64,000 nucleotides of DNA, from NCBI RefSeq assembly GCF_014196345.1, contig NZ_JACIDN010000007.1:62001-126000 (forward strand). The letters run 5' to 3'. This document shows, piece by piece, positions 46,565-55,624 of the stretch (within the stretch, counting starts at the first letter, position 1; each line of letters begins with the position of its first letter). Below the pieces are notes generated by a model. The model made no database searches and was not told the origin of the DNA. It was given only the letters and a program-made list of their open reading frames with translations. The stretch is from Methylobacterium brachythecii. Its GTDB lineage: Bacteria; Pseudomonadota; Alphaproteobacteria; Rhizobiales; Beijerinckiaceae. A program made the position numbers and the translations under genes.

Positions 46565-47152
46565 CTAGAGCGAGCCCTTGGTCGACGGCACGCGGCCATC
46601 CTCGCGCGGGTCGACCGCGACCGCCTCGCGCAAGGCCCGGGCCAGACCCTTGAAGCAGCTCTCGGCGATATGGTGCGCGTTGTCGCCGTACAGCGTCTCG
46701 ACGTGCAGCGTGATGCCGGCATTCATGGCGAAGGCCTGGAACCACTCGCGCACCAGTTCGGTGTCGAATTGTCCGATCTTCTCGACGCGGAACTCGGTCT
46801 TGAAGACCAGGAAGGGCCGGCCGGAAATGTCGACGGCGACGCGGGTCAGCGCCTCGTCCATGGGCAGGTGCAGGTCGGCATAGCGGCGGATGCCGCGCTT
46901 GTCGCCGAGCGCCTTCAGGAAGGCCTGACCCAGAGCGATGCCGGCATCCTCGGTGGTGTGGTGCTGGTCGACATGCAGGTCGCCCGTGACCTTCACTTCG
47001 AGGTCGAACAGGCCGTGCCGGGCAAACAGCTCCAGCATGTGGTCGAGGAAGCCCACGCCGGTGGCGATGGTCGCCTTTCCGGTCCCGTCGAGGGCGATCG
47101 AGACGCTGACGTCGGTCTCCGCCGTCCGGCGGCTGATGCTCTCGGCGCGCAT
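46565..47152 (-). CDS. hisB: Imidazoleglycerol-phosphate dehydratase
   Basis: Manganese enzyme of histidine synthesis, 195 residues, the monofunctional form. Duplicated metal-binding motifs are present: HHTTEDAGIALGQA and HHIAESCFKGLARALR, with DHMLELFARHG. It is the first visible gene of the minus-strand his cluster; its promoter should lie in 47153-47364 between it and the divergent phosphoesterase gene. Confidence 0.96.
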   Translation of the reverse strand: MRAESISRRTAETDVSVSIALDGTGKATIATGVGFLDHMLELFARHGLFDLEVKVTGDLHVDQHHTTEDAGIALGQAFLKALGDKRGIRRYADLHLPMDEALTRVAVDISGRPFLVFKTEFRVEKIGQFDTELVREWFQAFAMNAGITLHVETLYGDNAHHIAESCFKGLARALREAVAVDPREDGRVPSTKGSL

Positions 47153-47364
47153 CGCTGGTGTAGGCCTTCCAGGAGGCCGCATCCGCGGCCGGGGCTGCCT
47201 TTTAGAGCGGTTCCGGCTGCGGGGGGAAGGGTTTCGAGCGCCGGTGCCCTGCGAAAACGCGGAAGGGCTTAAGGAATTCGGGTCATGCCGGCGTCACACC
47301 ACGGTCGGCGCGTTCGCCTAAGCTCCACGGATCGTGCAATCTCTGCCCGATCGAGGAGTCAGCC

Positions 47365-48276
47365 ATGCCGTCTCGACGGACCGTACTCGCCGGAGGTGCC
47401 GCCGTGCTCGCCGCCCCGCTCGCCTCCCATGCCGAGACCCGCCCCCTGCGCTTCGGCGTCGTCGCCGACCCGCAATATGCCGATGCCGAGCCGCATCTCG
47501 GCATGGGACGCTACTTCCGGAACAGCCTGGACAAGCTGCGCACGGCCGTCGCCGCCTTCAACGCGGAGGATCTGGACTTCGTGGTCACGCTCGGGGACGT
47601 GATCGACCGGGACGTCGCGAGCTATGCCGCCATCTTGGCCGTCTACGCGACTTTGCGGCACCGCCACATCGTGCTGCTCGGCAACCACGACTATTCGATC
47701 GCGCCCGATCGCCTGAGCGCGCAGCCGGGCCTGCTTGGCCTCTCCGCGACGCATTACGAGTACACGCATGGCGGCATCCGCTTCGTGGTGCTCGACGGCA
47801 ACGACGTCTCGCTGTTTGCGCCGCCGCAGGGCGATCCGCGCTGGCAGATCGCACAGGACAGGCTCGGCCACCTGGCGGCGCAGGGCGCGGAGAACGCCAA
47901 GCCGTGGAATGGTTCGCTCGGCGACGCGCAATTCGCCTGGCTCGGCGGCGTGCTCGGCGATGCCAAGGCCAAGGGCCAGCGGGTCATCGTCATGAACCAC
48001 TACCCGGTCTTCCCGGCCAACCCGCACAACATGTGGGACTCGGATCGGATCACCGCGCTGCTCGACGGGCAGCCGCATGTCGTCGCGTATTTCTGCGGGC
48101 ACAACCATGCCGGCAATTACGGCGAGGCCGCCGGTCTCCACTACGTCAACTTCCACGGCATGGTCGATACGCCGGCCGAGAACGCCTACGCCATCGTGGA
48201 GATCGAGCGCGACCGGCTCGACATCCGCGGCTTCGGCCGCGAGCCGAGCCGATCGCTTCGGCTTCGGACGGCTTAG
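47365..48276 (+). CDS. Tat-exported metallophosphoesterase
   Basis: 303 residues. The N-terminus SRRTVLAGGAAVLAAPLAS is a twin-arginine-type signal. The calcineurin-like metal site is complete: VVADPQY (Asp-x-His variant with Gln), TLGDVIDRD, LLGNHDYS, MNHYP and GHNHAGN. It resembles Mn-dependent ADP-ribose/CDP-alcohol diphosphatases. The 3' end overlaps the convergent mtnP gene by four bases. Confidence 0.85.
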   Translation: MPSRRTVLAGGAAVLAAPLASHAETRPLRFGVVADPQYADAEPHLGMGRYFRNSLDKLRTAVAAFNAEDLDFVVTLGDVIDRDVASYAAILAVYATLRHRHIVLLGNHDYSIAPDRLSAQPGLLGLSATHYEYTHGGIRFVVLDGNDVSLFAPPQGDPRWQIAQDRLGHLAAQGAENAKPWNGSLGDAQFAWLGGVLGDAKAKGQRVIVMNHYPVFPANPHNMWDSDRITALLDGQPHVVAYFCGHNHAGNYGEAAGLHYVNFHGMVDTPAENAYAIVEIERDRLDIRGFGREPSRSLRLRTA

Positions 48277-49148
48277 GCCTTCAGCACGCGGCCGGCGACG
48301 GCATCGAGCTTGGCGACCAGCTCCGGGTCACGGTGGCTCGGAGCGGTCATGATCGCTCCCTCGAGCGCCCGGTGCGAGCCGGCCGGGCATTCCTCACGCT
48401 CGGCGGGGAAGTCGCGGGCGAGCCGCGCCACGAGGCGAGCCGCCTTGTCGGCATTGGCGCGGGCGACGGCCACGACCGAGGCGACGTCGACGTCGTCGTG
48501 GTTCGGGTGCCAGCAATCGAAATCGGTGACCATGGCGATGGTGGCGAAGGTGATCTCGGCCTCGCGGGCGAGCTTGGCCTCCGGCAGGTTCGTCATGCCG
48601 ATCACGTCGTAGCCGGCGGCCTTGTAGCCCTTCGACTCGGCGAGGGAGGAGAATTGAGGCCCCTCCATGCAGACGTAGGTGCCACCCTTGTGGACCGCGA
48701 TCTCCTCGGCCGCGGCGGCGTCGACGATGCGCCGCTGCAGGATCGGGCCGACCGGATGGGCGAAGGCCACGTGCGCGACGCAGCCATTGCCGAAGAAGGA
48801 CGAGGCGCGGCCGTGCGTGCGATCGACGAACTGATCGACCAGGACGAACAGGCCCGGATGCAGCTCGTTGCGGAACGAGCCGCAGGCCGAGATCGCCACG
48901 AGGTCGGTCACGCCGGCCCGCTTCAGCACGTCGATGTTGGCGCGGTAGTTGATGCCCGACGGCGAGAGCCGGTGGCCGCGCCCGTGCCGGGCCAGGAAGA
49001 CGACCTGGGTTTTGCCGATCCTGCCGAATCTCAACGCATCGGAGGGCTCGCCCCAGGGCGAGGCGATTGCCTCCTCGCGGATGTCTTCGAGTCCGGGCAA
49101 GTCGTAGACGCCCGAGCCGCCGATCACACCGAGAACCGCTGCGGTCAT
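48273..49148 (-). CDS. mtnP: S-methyl-5'-thioadenosine phosphorylase
   Basis: Phosphorolyses methylthioadenosine to adenine and methylthioribose-1-phosphate for methionine salvage. 291 residues with GVIGGSGVYDLPGL, ARHGRGHRLSPSGINYRANI (phosphate and ribose contacts), CMEGPQFSSLAES and VTDFDCWH. The ATG at 49148 is chosen; an open extension upstream contains no family sequence. The stop overlaps the convergent phosphoesterase stop. Confidence 0.94.
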   Translation of the reverse strand: MTAAVLGVIGGSGVYDLPGLEDIREEAIASPWGEPSDALRFGRIGKTQVVFLARHGRGHRLSPSGINYRANIDVLKRAGVTDLVAISACGSFRNELHPGLFVLVDQFVDRTHGRASSFFGNGCVAHVAFAHPVGPILQRRIVDAAAAEEIAVHKGGTYVCMEGPQFSSLAESKGYKAAGYDVIGMTNLPEAKLAREAEITFATIAMVTDFDCWHPNHDDVDVASVVAVARANADKAARLVARLARDFPAEREECPAGSHRALEGAIMTAPSHRDPELVAKLDAVAGRVLKA

Positions 49149-49216
49149 GGCAGAATTCCATTCGCTAGGGGAGTGAGCGGCAGCCGTTCTGCCGCCGCGG
49201 CAGGCTTCGCGCAAGC

Positions 49217-49241
49217 AAACGGGCCCACGAAGGGCCCGTTC
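49217..49241 (-). terminator. Hairpin downstream of petC
   Basis: ACGGGCCC/GGGCCCGT stem read on the minus strand, with a short TTTG tail, about 33 bases after the petC stop and before the mtnP start. Likely ends the bc1 transcript. Confidence 0.65.
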
Positions 49242-49272
49242 TGTCACGCAGATCGATAGATGAGACGCCGTC

Positions 49273-50169
49273 TCACGAAGTCCTGTGAAGCTCGGGCTGC
49301 AGGCCGTGCACCTCGCCACCGAGCGGCTTCCAGACGCGCTTCTTCACGTAGTAGAGCAGGCCCGACAGGATGATCAGGAACAGGATCACGCGGAAGCCGA
49401 GGGCCTTGCGGGCCATCATGTGCGGCTCGGCCGCCCAGGCCATGAAGGCCGCGACGTCCTTGGCATACTGGTCCACCGTCTCCGGCACGACCGGCTCGCC
49501 CTTGGCGTTCTTCGCGTAGGTCACGGCGCCATCGCTCAGGGGCGGCGGCATCGCGATGACCTGACCCTGCGGATAGTACTTGTTGTAGAAGGTCCCGTCC
49601 GGGACTTCCGTACCCTTCGGCGCATCCTCGTAGCCGGTCATCAGCGCGTGGATGTAGTCCACGCCCTGCTCCGAGTAGCCCGTCAGCGGCAGCGCATCGA
49701 ACACGAAGGCCGGGAAGCCGCGCTCGTAGGTGCGGGCCTTAGCAAGCACCGAGAAGTCCGGCGGCGCCTTGCCGCCATGGGCCGCGGCGGCGGCCTTCTC
49801 GTTCGGGTGCAGGAGCGGGAAGGCGTCGGCCGGGCGGCCGGGCCGCTCGATGCTTTCGCCCTTATCGTTCTCGTCCTTGATCTGGTAGGTCTCGGCCAGC
49901 GCCTTGACCTGCGCATCGCTGAAGCCGGGCCCGCCCTCCTCCGAGAGATTGCGGAACTTGACGAGCTTCATCGAGTGACAGTTCGAGCAGACTTCCTTGT
50001 AGACCTGGAAGCCGCGCTGGAGCTGCGCCTCGTCGAACTTGCCGAACACGCCGGCGAAGCTCCAGCTCTGGCGCGGCGGGTTGTGGCCGTGCTCCTCGGC
50101 AACAGCCGGGGCGAGACCGAGGGTGGCGGCGAACAGACCTGCCGCGAGAAGGCTCGGGTAACGCATCAT
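49273..50169 (-). CDS. petC: Cytochrome c1 subunit of the bc1 complex
   Basis: 298-residue membrane-anchored c-type cytochrome passing electrons from the Rieske protein to cytochrome c. A signal peptide ends near AVAEE. The heme site is CSNCHS near residue 63 and the Met ligand lies in the IAMPPPLSDG region. A C-terminal anchor (FRVILFLIILSGLLYYVKKRVW) holds it in the membrane. It follows petB by 16 bases. Confidence 0.96.
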   Translation of the reverse strand: MMRYPSLLAAGLFAATLGLAPAVAEEHGHNPPRQSWSFAGVFGKFDEAQLQRGFQVYKEVCSNCHSMKLVKFRNLSEEGGPGFSDAQVKALAETYQIKDENDKGESIERPGRPADAFPLLHPNEKAAAAAHGGKAPPDFSVLAKARTYERGFPAFVFDALPLTGYSEQGVDYIHALMTGYEDAPKGTEVPDGTFYNKYYPQGQVIAMPPPLSDGAVTYAKNAKGEPVVPETVDQYAKDVAAFMAWAAEPHMMARKALGFRVILFLIILSGLLYYVKKRVWKPLGGEVHGLQPELHRTS

Positions 50170-50185
50170 CTCGTGTCCCCGCCGC

Positions 50186-51511
50186 TCAGTGACTCTTGAC
50201 CGCATCGGGCTTGGCCCAGTCCGGGATGTTCTTGTTGGCGTTCTCGACGGGCGCGCCCGGCGTCGGGCCTTCGCTCGACCCGTAGCGCGGGCCGGTGACC
50301 GTCTCGAGGATCGAACCCGGCAGCGGCTTCGGCGTCTCGAACAGGCCGACGAGTGGCATCACCAGCAGGAAGTGAGCGAAGTAGTAGATTGTGCAGATGC
50401 GGCTCACGAGGACGTAGCCGCCCTCCGGAGGCTTTGCGCCGAGCCAGCCGAGCAGGATGGCGTTGAAGACGAAGACCCAGAAGAAGACCTTGTAGACCGG
50501 GCGGTAGTTCGTCGACCGGACGCGCGAGGTGTCGAGCCAGGGCGCGAAGGCCAGGATCGCCACGGCGCCGAACATCATGATCACGCCGCCGAGCTTGTCC
50601 GGCACTGCACGCAGGATCGCGTAGAACGGCAGGAAGTACCATTCCGGCACGATGTGCGCGGGCGTCACCGAGGCGTTGGCCGGCACGTAGTTGTCGGCAT
50701 GGCCGAGATAGTTCGGCTGATAGAAGATGAACCAGGCGAAGATGATCATGAACGCCACGGTGGCGAACACGTCCTTGATCGTCGCGTAAGGCGTGAACGG
50801 AACCGCGTCCTTGCTCGACTTGATCGGGATGCCGGCCGGGTTGTTCTGGCCGACGACGTGCAGCGCCCAGACGTGCAGCACGACGACGCCGGCGATCATC
50901 CACGGCAGCAGGTAGTGCAGCGAGAAGAAGCGGTTGATGGTCGGGTTGCCGACGGAATAGCCGCCCCAGAGCAGGCTCTGGATCGAGTCGCCGACGATCG
51001 GGATCGCCGCCAGGATGTTGGTGATGACGGTGGCGCCCCAGAAGCTCATCTGGCCCCACGGAAGGGTGTAGCCGAGGAAGGCGGTGGCCATCATCAGCAG
51101 GTAGATGATGACGCCGAGCAGGTAGAGCACCTCGCGCGGGGCTTTGTATGACCCGTAATAGAGCGCGCGGAAGATGTGCACGTAGACCGCCAGGAAGAAC
51201 ATCGAGGCGCCGTTGGCGTGCGCGTAGCGCAGCAGCCAGCCGTAGTTCACGTCGCGCATGATGTGCTCGACGCTCTCGAAGGCGTTGCCGGCGCTCGGGT
51301 CGTAGTGCATCGCCAGCCAGACGCCGGTGATGATCTGGATGCCGAGGAAGGCCGACAGGATCGCGCCGAAGGTCCAGAAGTAGTTCAGGTTCCGCGGCAC
51401 CGGGTAGGCGATGAACGAGCCGTGGACCAGGCCGACGAGCGGCAGGCGCGACTCGAACCACTTCGCGATGCGGCTCTTGGGAACGTAGGTCGATGTGGCG
51501 TGCGCGCTCAT
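50186..51511 (-). CDS. petB: Cytochrome b subunit of the bc1 complex
   Basis: 441-residue integral membrane quinol oxidase subunit with eight helices. Heme ligand histidines fall in LRYAHANGASMFF/YVHIFR and FFSLHYLLPW/VVLHVWALH. The quinol site PEWY is present (VPEWYFLPFYAILR). It is the second gene of the petA-petB-petC operon. Confidence 0.97.
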   Translation of the reverse strand: MSAHATSTYVPKSRIAKWFESRLPLVGLVHGSFIAYPVPRNLNYFWTFGAILSAFLGIQIITGVWLAMHYDPSAGNAFESVEHIMRDVNYGWLLRYAHANGASMFFLAVYVHIFRALYYGSYKAPREVLYLLGVIIYLLMMATAFLGYTLPWGQMSFWGATVITNILAAIPIVGDSIQSLLWGGYSVGNPTINRFFSLHYLLPWMIAGVVVLHVWALHVVGQNNPAGIPIKSSKDAVPFTPYATIKDVFATVAFMIIFAWFIFYQPNYLGHADNYVPANASVTPAHIVPEWYFLPFYAILRAVPDKLGGVIMMFGAVAILAFAPWLDTSRVRSTNYRPVYKVFFWVFVFNAILLGWLGAKPPEGGYVLVSRICTIYYFAHFLLVMPLVGLFETPKPLPGSILETVTGPRYGSSEGPTPGAPVENANKNIPDWAKPDAVKSH

Positions 51512-51544
51512 GAGGTGACCCGCTCGGCTCCGCTTATCGTTGGT

Positions 51545-52117
51545 TCAGGCTGCGGCCTTGCCGCCCTCTTCGCCGATCCGGACCTTGGTGTCCGAGGCGA
51601 AGGTGTAGGGCGGGATCGGCAGGTTGATCGGCGCGGGTCCGCGGCGGACGCGACCGACTGCGTCGAACTGCGAGCCGTGGCAGGGGCAGGCCCAGCCCTC
51701 GAAGTTGCCGGAATGACCGATCGGCACGCAGCCGAGATGGGTGCAGTTGCCGTAGACCACGAGCCAGTTGTCGTGGCCCGGCTTCACGCGCGAGTCGAAG
51801 GTCGCCTTGTCGGAGAGGTCGGTCTGGGGAATCGCCTTCATGTCCTTGACCTCCTTCTCCGTGAGCTTCCGGATGAAGATCAGCTTGCCGCGCCAGAACA
51901 CGTTGACGATCTGGCCGTCGGTGATCGGCGAGAGGTCGACATCGAGCGGCGCACCGGCCGCCACGGTCGCCGCATCGGGCTTCATCGAGGAGACGAAGGG
52001 CCAGGCCGTGAGCCCGGCGCCGACGGCGAGACCGGCTCCGGTGGCGAGGAACAGAAAGTCGCGGCGGCTGCCGTGTTGATCCTGTGCGCCAGCGGTGGGG
52101 GCCGGGATGTTCGCCAA
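51545..52117 (-). CDS. petA: Rieske iron-sulfur subunit of the bc1 complex
   Basis: 190-residue [2Fe-2S] protein with cluster ligands in CTHLGC and CPCHGS. The Tat-type anchor begins SRRDFLFLATGAG and forms the N-terminal membrane helix. The likely start is a TTG at 52117 after GGAGC; the ATG-containing extension upstream shows no homologous sequence. It leads the operon and is 33 bases from petB. Confidence 0.94.
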   Translation of the reverse strand: MANIPAPTAGAQDQHGSRRDFLFLATGAGLAVGAGLTAWPFVSSMKPDAATVAAGAPLDVDLSPITDGQIVNVFWRGKLIFIRKLTEKEVKDMKAIPQTDLSDKATFDSRVKPGHDNWLVVYGNCTHLGCVPIGHSGNFEGWACPCHGSQFDAVGRVRRGPAPINLPIPPYTFASDTKVRIGEEGGKAAA

Positions 52118-52382
52118 GACTCGAGCTCCGAACGGAGAAGGCGCAACCGTCTCGGCGAGATCCTCCTCCGGCCTCTTGCCGGGGCGGCGCCTAGCGAAAC
52201 CCTGCGCATGATGATCAGCGCGACGCGATGGCAACCGCCATCCCGTCATGGCCGGTGGACGTTTGGCCATGGCCGCACCGCACACCTGTCGCGGCGCTCT
52301 GTGACATGACAGATGCGAACGTGTCTAGACTGGCAAAGCGCCGCTTCCCGCAGTTTGGTGGGAGTGTCGCCTCGCTGCGCGC

Positions 52383-53789
52383 TCACGCCTCCGCGAGAAC
52401 GACGCTGCGCAGCGGCGGCAGGTTCGCGCGCAGCTCCCGGCTGACCGCCGACGAAGCAGCGACCGTGCCGAGATTGGCGTAGGTCTCGTGGTTCTTCTCG
52501 ATAGCCGAGAGGTCGTAGAGGTAGTTCACCATCAGGCCGTAGGATTGCCCGACGCCCTTGCGCGAGACGTCGCCGAGAAAGTTCATGCGCTCCAGCCTCG
52601 CGCCGTTGCCGAGGTGGAACCGCGCCACCGGATCGAGCGGCCTCCCCTTGGGGTTCTTGGCGCGCAGGAAATAGGCGGCCGCCGCCGGCAGCATCGCCCG
52701 GCGCACCGCCTCGCACTTGGCCTTGTCGGATTGCCAATCCTCCGCGTCGAGCATTCGCAGCGTCTCGACATCGTCCCGGGTCAGACCCTGCGGCGCGTCA
52801 GAGCCGCGCTCGCGGTCGAGCCATGAGCGGAATCCGGGCACCGGCGAGAGCGTCACGAAGGTCTTCAGGGTCGGGATCTCGCGGGCGAGGTCCTCGACCA
52901 CCTGCTTGATCAGGAAGTTGCCGAACGTGACCCCGGCGAGCCCGGCCTGGCAATTCGAGATCGAGTAGAAGATCGCGCTGGTGGCCGCACGAGCCGGCAG
53001 CGGCTCGCGCTCGTCGGCAAGGATCGGCTGGATCGAGGACGCAATCTCCGAGGTCAGCGCTACCTCGACGAAGATCAGGGGCTCGTCGAGCAGGGCCGGA
53101 TGGAAGAAGGCGAAGCAGCGGCGGTCCTTCGGCTCGATCCGCCGGCGCAGGTCGTCCCAGTCACGGATCTCGTGGACGGCCTCGTAGCGGATGATCTTTT
53201 CCAGGATGTCGGCCGGCGAACTCCAGTCGATGTGGCGCAACACCAGGAAGCCTCGGTTGAACCACGAGGCGAACAGGTGCTGGAAATCGGCGTCGAGGCT
53301 GCCGGCGGCATCGATCAGATCGGGATCGGCCCCCTCCTTCTTGAGCCGCTTGCGCAACTCGAACAGATCCTCGCGCATGCGTACTAGCGCCAGGGTACCG
53401 CCGCGTGCGAGGTTCAGTCGCCGGATGAGTTCCTGGGAGCGCGGCTCGGCGGATTCGTGCAGGAGGCCGAGCTGCGCGCGGGTCGGGTTGGCGCGGTAGG
53501 CCGCGATCGCCTCGTCGACGGCCTCGTGGTCCGCATCGAACTCGGCAGCGACCAGCCTGAGAAAGGCGAGGCGCTCCTCGCGCGGCAGAGCCGCATAGCG
53601 CTCGAGGATCAGCCGCGCCAAGGCGACGCCCGAGGCCTCGCCGCGCCGGGAGATCAAGTCCTCGCAGAGCTTCAGCAGATCGTTGGCGGTCGCGGTCCGG
53701 GTGAGATCGCCCCGGCCAAAGCTGATCAGTTCGCGCCCGCGATCCCCGATCGATTGCAGGAGATCGCCTAGAAATGAGATCGTCGCCAT
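52383..53789 (-). CDS. Malonyl-CoA decarboxylase
   Basis: 468-residue enzyme turning malonyl-CoA into acetyl-CoA and CO2. Family features are the helical N-terminal domain (about residues 1-165) and a GNAT-like catalytic domain with FFHPALLDEPLIFVEVALT, AIFYSISNCQAGLAGVTFGNFLIKQV and TLSPVPGFRSWL. C-terminally, AAAYFLRAKNPKGRPLDPVARFHLGNGA is diagnostic. It probably allows malonate use or control of malonyl-CoA. No malonate transporter or ligase gene is adjacent. Confidence 0.93.
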   Translation of the reverse strand: MATISFLGDLLQSIGDRGRELISFGRGDLTRTATANDLLKLCEDLISRRGEASGVALARLILERYAALPREERLAFLRLVAAEFDADHEAVDEAIAAYRANPTRAQLGLLHESAEPRSQELIRRLNLARGGTLALVRMREDLFELRKRLKKEGADPDLIDAAGSLDADFQHLFASWFNRGFLVLRHIDWSSPADILEKIIRYEAVHEIRDWDDLRRRIEPKDRRCFAFFHPALLDEPLIFVEVALTSEIASSIQPILADEREPLPARAATSAIFYSISNCQAGLAGVTFGNFLIKQVVEDLAREIPTLKTFVTLSPVPGFRSWLDRERGSDAPQGLTRDDVETLRMLDAEDWQSDKAKCEAVRRAMLPAAAAYFLRAKNPKGRPLDPVARFHLGNGARLERMNFLGDVSRKGVGQSYGLMVNYLYDLSAIEKNHETYANLGTVAASSAVSRELRANLPPLRSVVLAEA

Positions 53790-53916
53790 GAAACGCCCGA
53801 CTCTCCGGCACTGACCGCCACGACACCGAGCAGGGCGCCGGCGAGAGCGCGCTGCCCAGCTTGAGACCTAGCGCCGAGCAAGGCCCGAGGCCAGCACCCC
53901 GGTCGCCTGGGGATCG

Positions 53917-54123
53917 TCAGCCCTGCCCCCCAGCCCCCGAGGCGGCGATGTCGGCCGTATCCGCGCGCTCACGCCAATCGAGCAATCCATGCTGACGCGC
54001 GAAGCGGATCTCCGCGGCGCGTAACGCCCGGCCCGGATCGCGCGCCCTGGCGATCTCGACGGAACCGACCGTGAAGGGAACTCCCAAGATCTCCTTGGCG
54101 AAGTGTATGCGGTAATTGGCCAC
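53917..54123 (-). CDS. Small protein of unknown function
   Basis: 68 residues from a GTG start with GGAATGGAG ahead. It begins VANYRIHFAKEILGVPF and contains a basic helix RALRAAEIRFARQHGLLDW. The sequence looks coding and soluble, but I do not recognise the family. A longer upstream frame exists without coding character. An alternative start is the ATG four codons earlier. Confidence 0.55.
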   Translation of the reverse strand: MANYRIHFAKEILGVPFTVGSVEIARARDPGRALRAAEIRFARQHGLLDWRERADTADIAASGAGGQG

Positions 54124-54436
54124 GCACGACTCCATTCCTCGAAACAGACCGTTTGCTGCGGTGATGGCGACTTCGCATTCTGGACATGAACGATGCCAGT
54201 ATGGGTAGTCTCCTCTTCCCACAGACCCCACGATATGGGGATGAAAGCCTGATTCGACAGTGCTTTTGCGGAGATGTCCCTCCCCATAGGAGGGGGCGAT
54301 GCTCCCGCCGGAGCTAGATCGAAAGGCGACGGCGTCTTGCGGAGGCTCTTCCGCACGACTAGCCGGGACGCATGCCCAAGCTCGTCTTCGCCGGCTATGC
54401 CGGATCGCAGCCCCGGCCACCCAAGGCTGCACGCTC
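54124..54436. other. Spacer between divergent small gene and MFS gene
   Basis: 313 bases with no supported gene. A short inverted repeat CCTCCCC/GGAGGGGG surrounds 54267-54287. It should hold the promoters of the two divergent genes; no clear boxes were identified. Confidence 0.4.
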
Positions 54437-55624
54437 GTGACGGGCTCAAATGATGCGGCCTCGCACGGCTTCACGGCGAAGACCCGACTCGGCCTCACCC
54501 TGATCGCCGGCGGTGCGGTCGCGAACATCTACTACAACCAGCCGCTGCTCGGGCTGATGGTGGCCGAGTTCGGTGATCGTGCCGCCCTGGTCGTGCCCAC
54601 CGCGAGCCTCGTCGGATACGGCCTCGGCATCCTCGGCCTCGTCCCGCTCGGCGATGCGCTGTCGCGACGGAGCCTGATCGTCGGCCAGTTGCTCGGTCTC
54701 TGCATCGCGCTCCTCGCGGCGGCCGCGAGCCCGAACCTCGCCGTGCTCGGCCTCGCCAGCCTCGCGATCGGCGTGCTCGCCTCCGCAGCCCAGCAGGCGG
54801 TGCCCTTCGCCGCCGAGCTCGCTCCCGACGCCACGCGCGGACGCATGGTCGGCCAAGTGATGACCGGGCTGCTCACCGGCATCCTGCTGGCCAGAACCGC
54901 GAGCGGGTTCGTCGGCGCGCAGTTCGGCTGGCGCGCCATGTTCCTCGCGGCGGCGGCCCTCGCCGTCGTCATGGCCGGGATCGCGGCGGCCACCCTGCCC
55001 AGAGGCAAGGCCGTGAAGCGGATCCGCTATCGCGCCTTGATGCTGTCGCTGCTGCATCTCCTGCGTTCGCAGCCGATCCTGCGGAATGCCGGCCTCTCGC
55101 AGGGGCTGCTCTTCGCAAGCTTCAACGCGTTCTGGGCGACGCTGGCCCTGCTCGTCGAAGCACCGCCCTTTGGGCTGTCTCCGGCCGGTGCAGGATTGTT
55201 CGGGATCATCGGCGTGGCGGGCGCGTTCGCCGCGCCGCTGTCGGGCCGCTACAGCGACCAGCGTGGAGCGCGCCCGGTGGTGATTGCCGGCAGCATCTGC
55301 ATGCTCGCGGCCTTCGTCGTCCTCGCGGCCGGCGGGACCTGGTCGCTCACCGCCATCGTCGCCGGCGTGCTGCTGATCGATCTCGGCATCAATACCGCGC
55401 TCATCGCCAACCAGACGCGGGCCTATGCGCTGGTTCCCGGCGCCAGGGGGCGCATCAACACGGTGCTGTTCACCTCTGTTTTCATCGGCGGGGCGTTCGG
55501 GGCGCTCGCCGGATCGCGCGCCTTCCTGATGGCCGGGTGGCTTGGCGTCTGCGCCGTCGGCGGCACCTGTGCGCTCGGCGCGCTTGCCGTCTCGTGGCTC
55601 GGTGGCCGCGTCAAACCGGCTTGA
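54437..55624 (+). CDS. MFS transporter, drug/sugar exporter type
   Basis: 395-residue, 12-helix major facilitator. ANIYYNQPLLGLM in helix 1 and the loop-2 motif GDALSRRSLIVGQLLG are typical of the YnfM/AraJ-like exporter branch, with GRYSDQRGARP at the mid-protein repeat. The start is a GTG at 54437 before TGSNDAASHGF. The 3' end overlaps the convergent cobC stop by 14 bases, but nothing ties it functionally to cobalamin. Confidence 0.82.
   Translation: MTGSNDAASHGFTAKTRLGLTLIAGGAVANIYYNQPLLGLMVAEFGDRAALVVPTASLVGYGLGILGLVPLGDALSRRSLIVGQLLGLCIALLAAAASPNLAVLGLASLAIGVLASAAQQAVPFAAELAPDATRGRMVGQVMTGLLTGILLARTASGFVGAQFGWRAMFLAAAALAVVMAGIAAATLPRGKAVKRIRYRALMLSLLHLLRSQPILRNAGLSQGLLFASFNAFWATLALLVEAPPFGLSPAGAGLFGIIGVAGAFAAPLSGRYSDQRGARPVVIAGSICMLAAFVVLAAGGTWSLTAIVAGVLLIDLGINTALIANQTRAYALVPGARGRINTVLFTSVFIGGAFGALAGSRAFLMAGWLGVCAVGGTCALGALAVSWLGGRVKPA

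Noticed and set aside
47334..49259. Long plus-strand frame spanning the phosphoesterase and mtnP genes
   Set aside because: It overlaps two real genes in other frames and has Arg/Ala-rich composition only.
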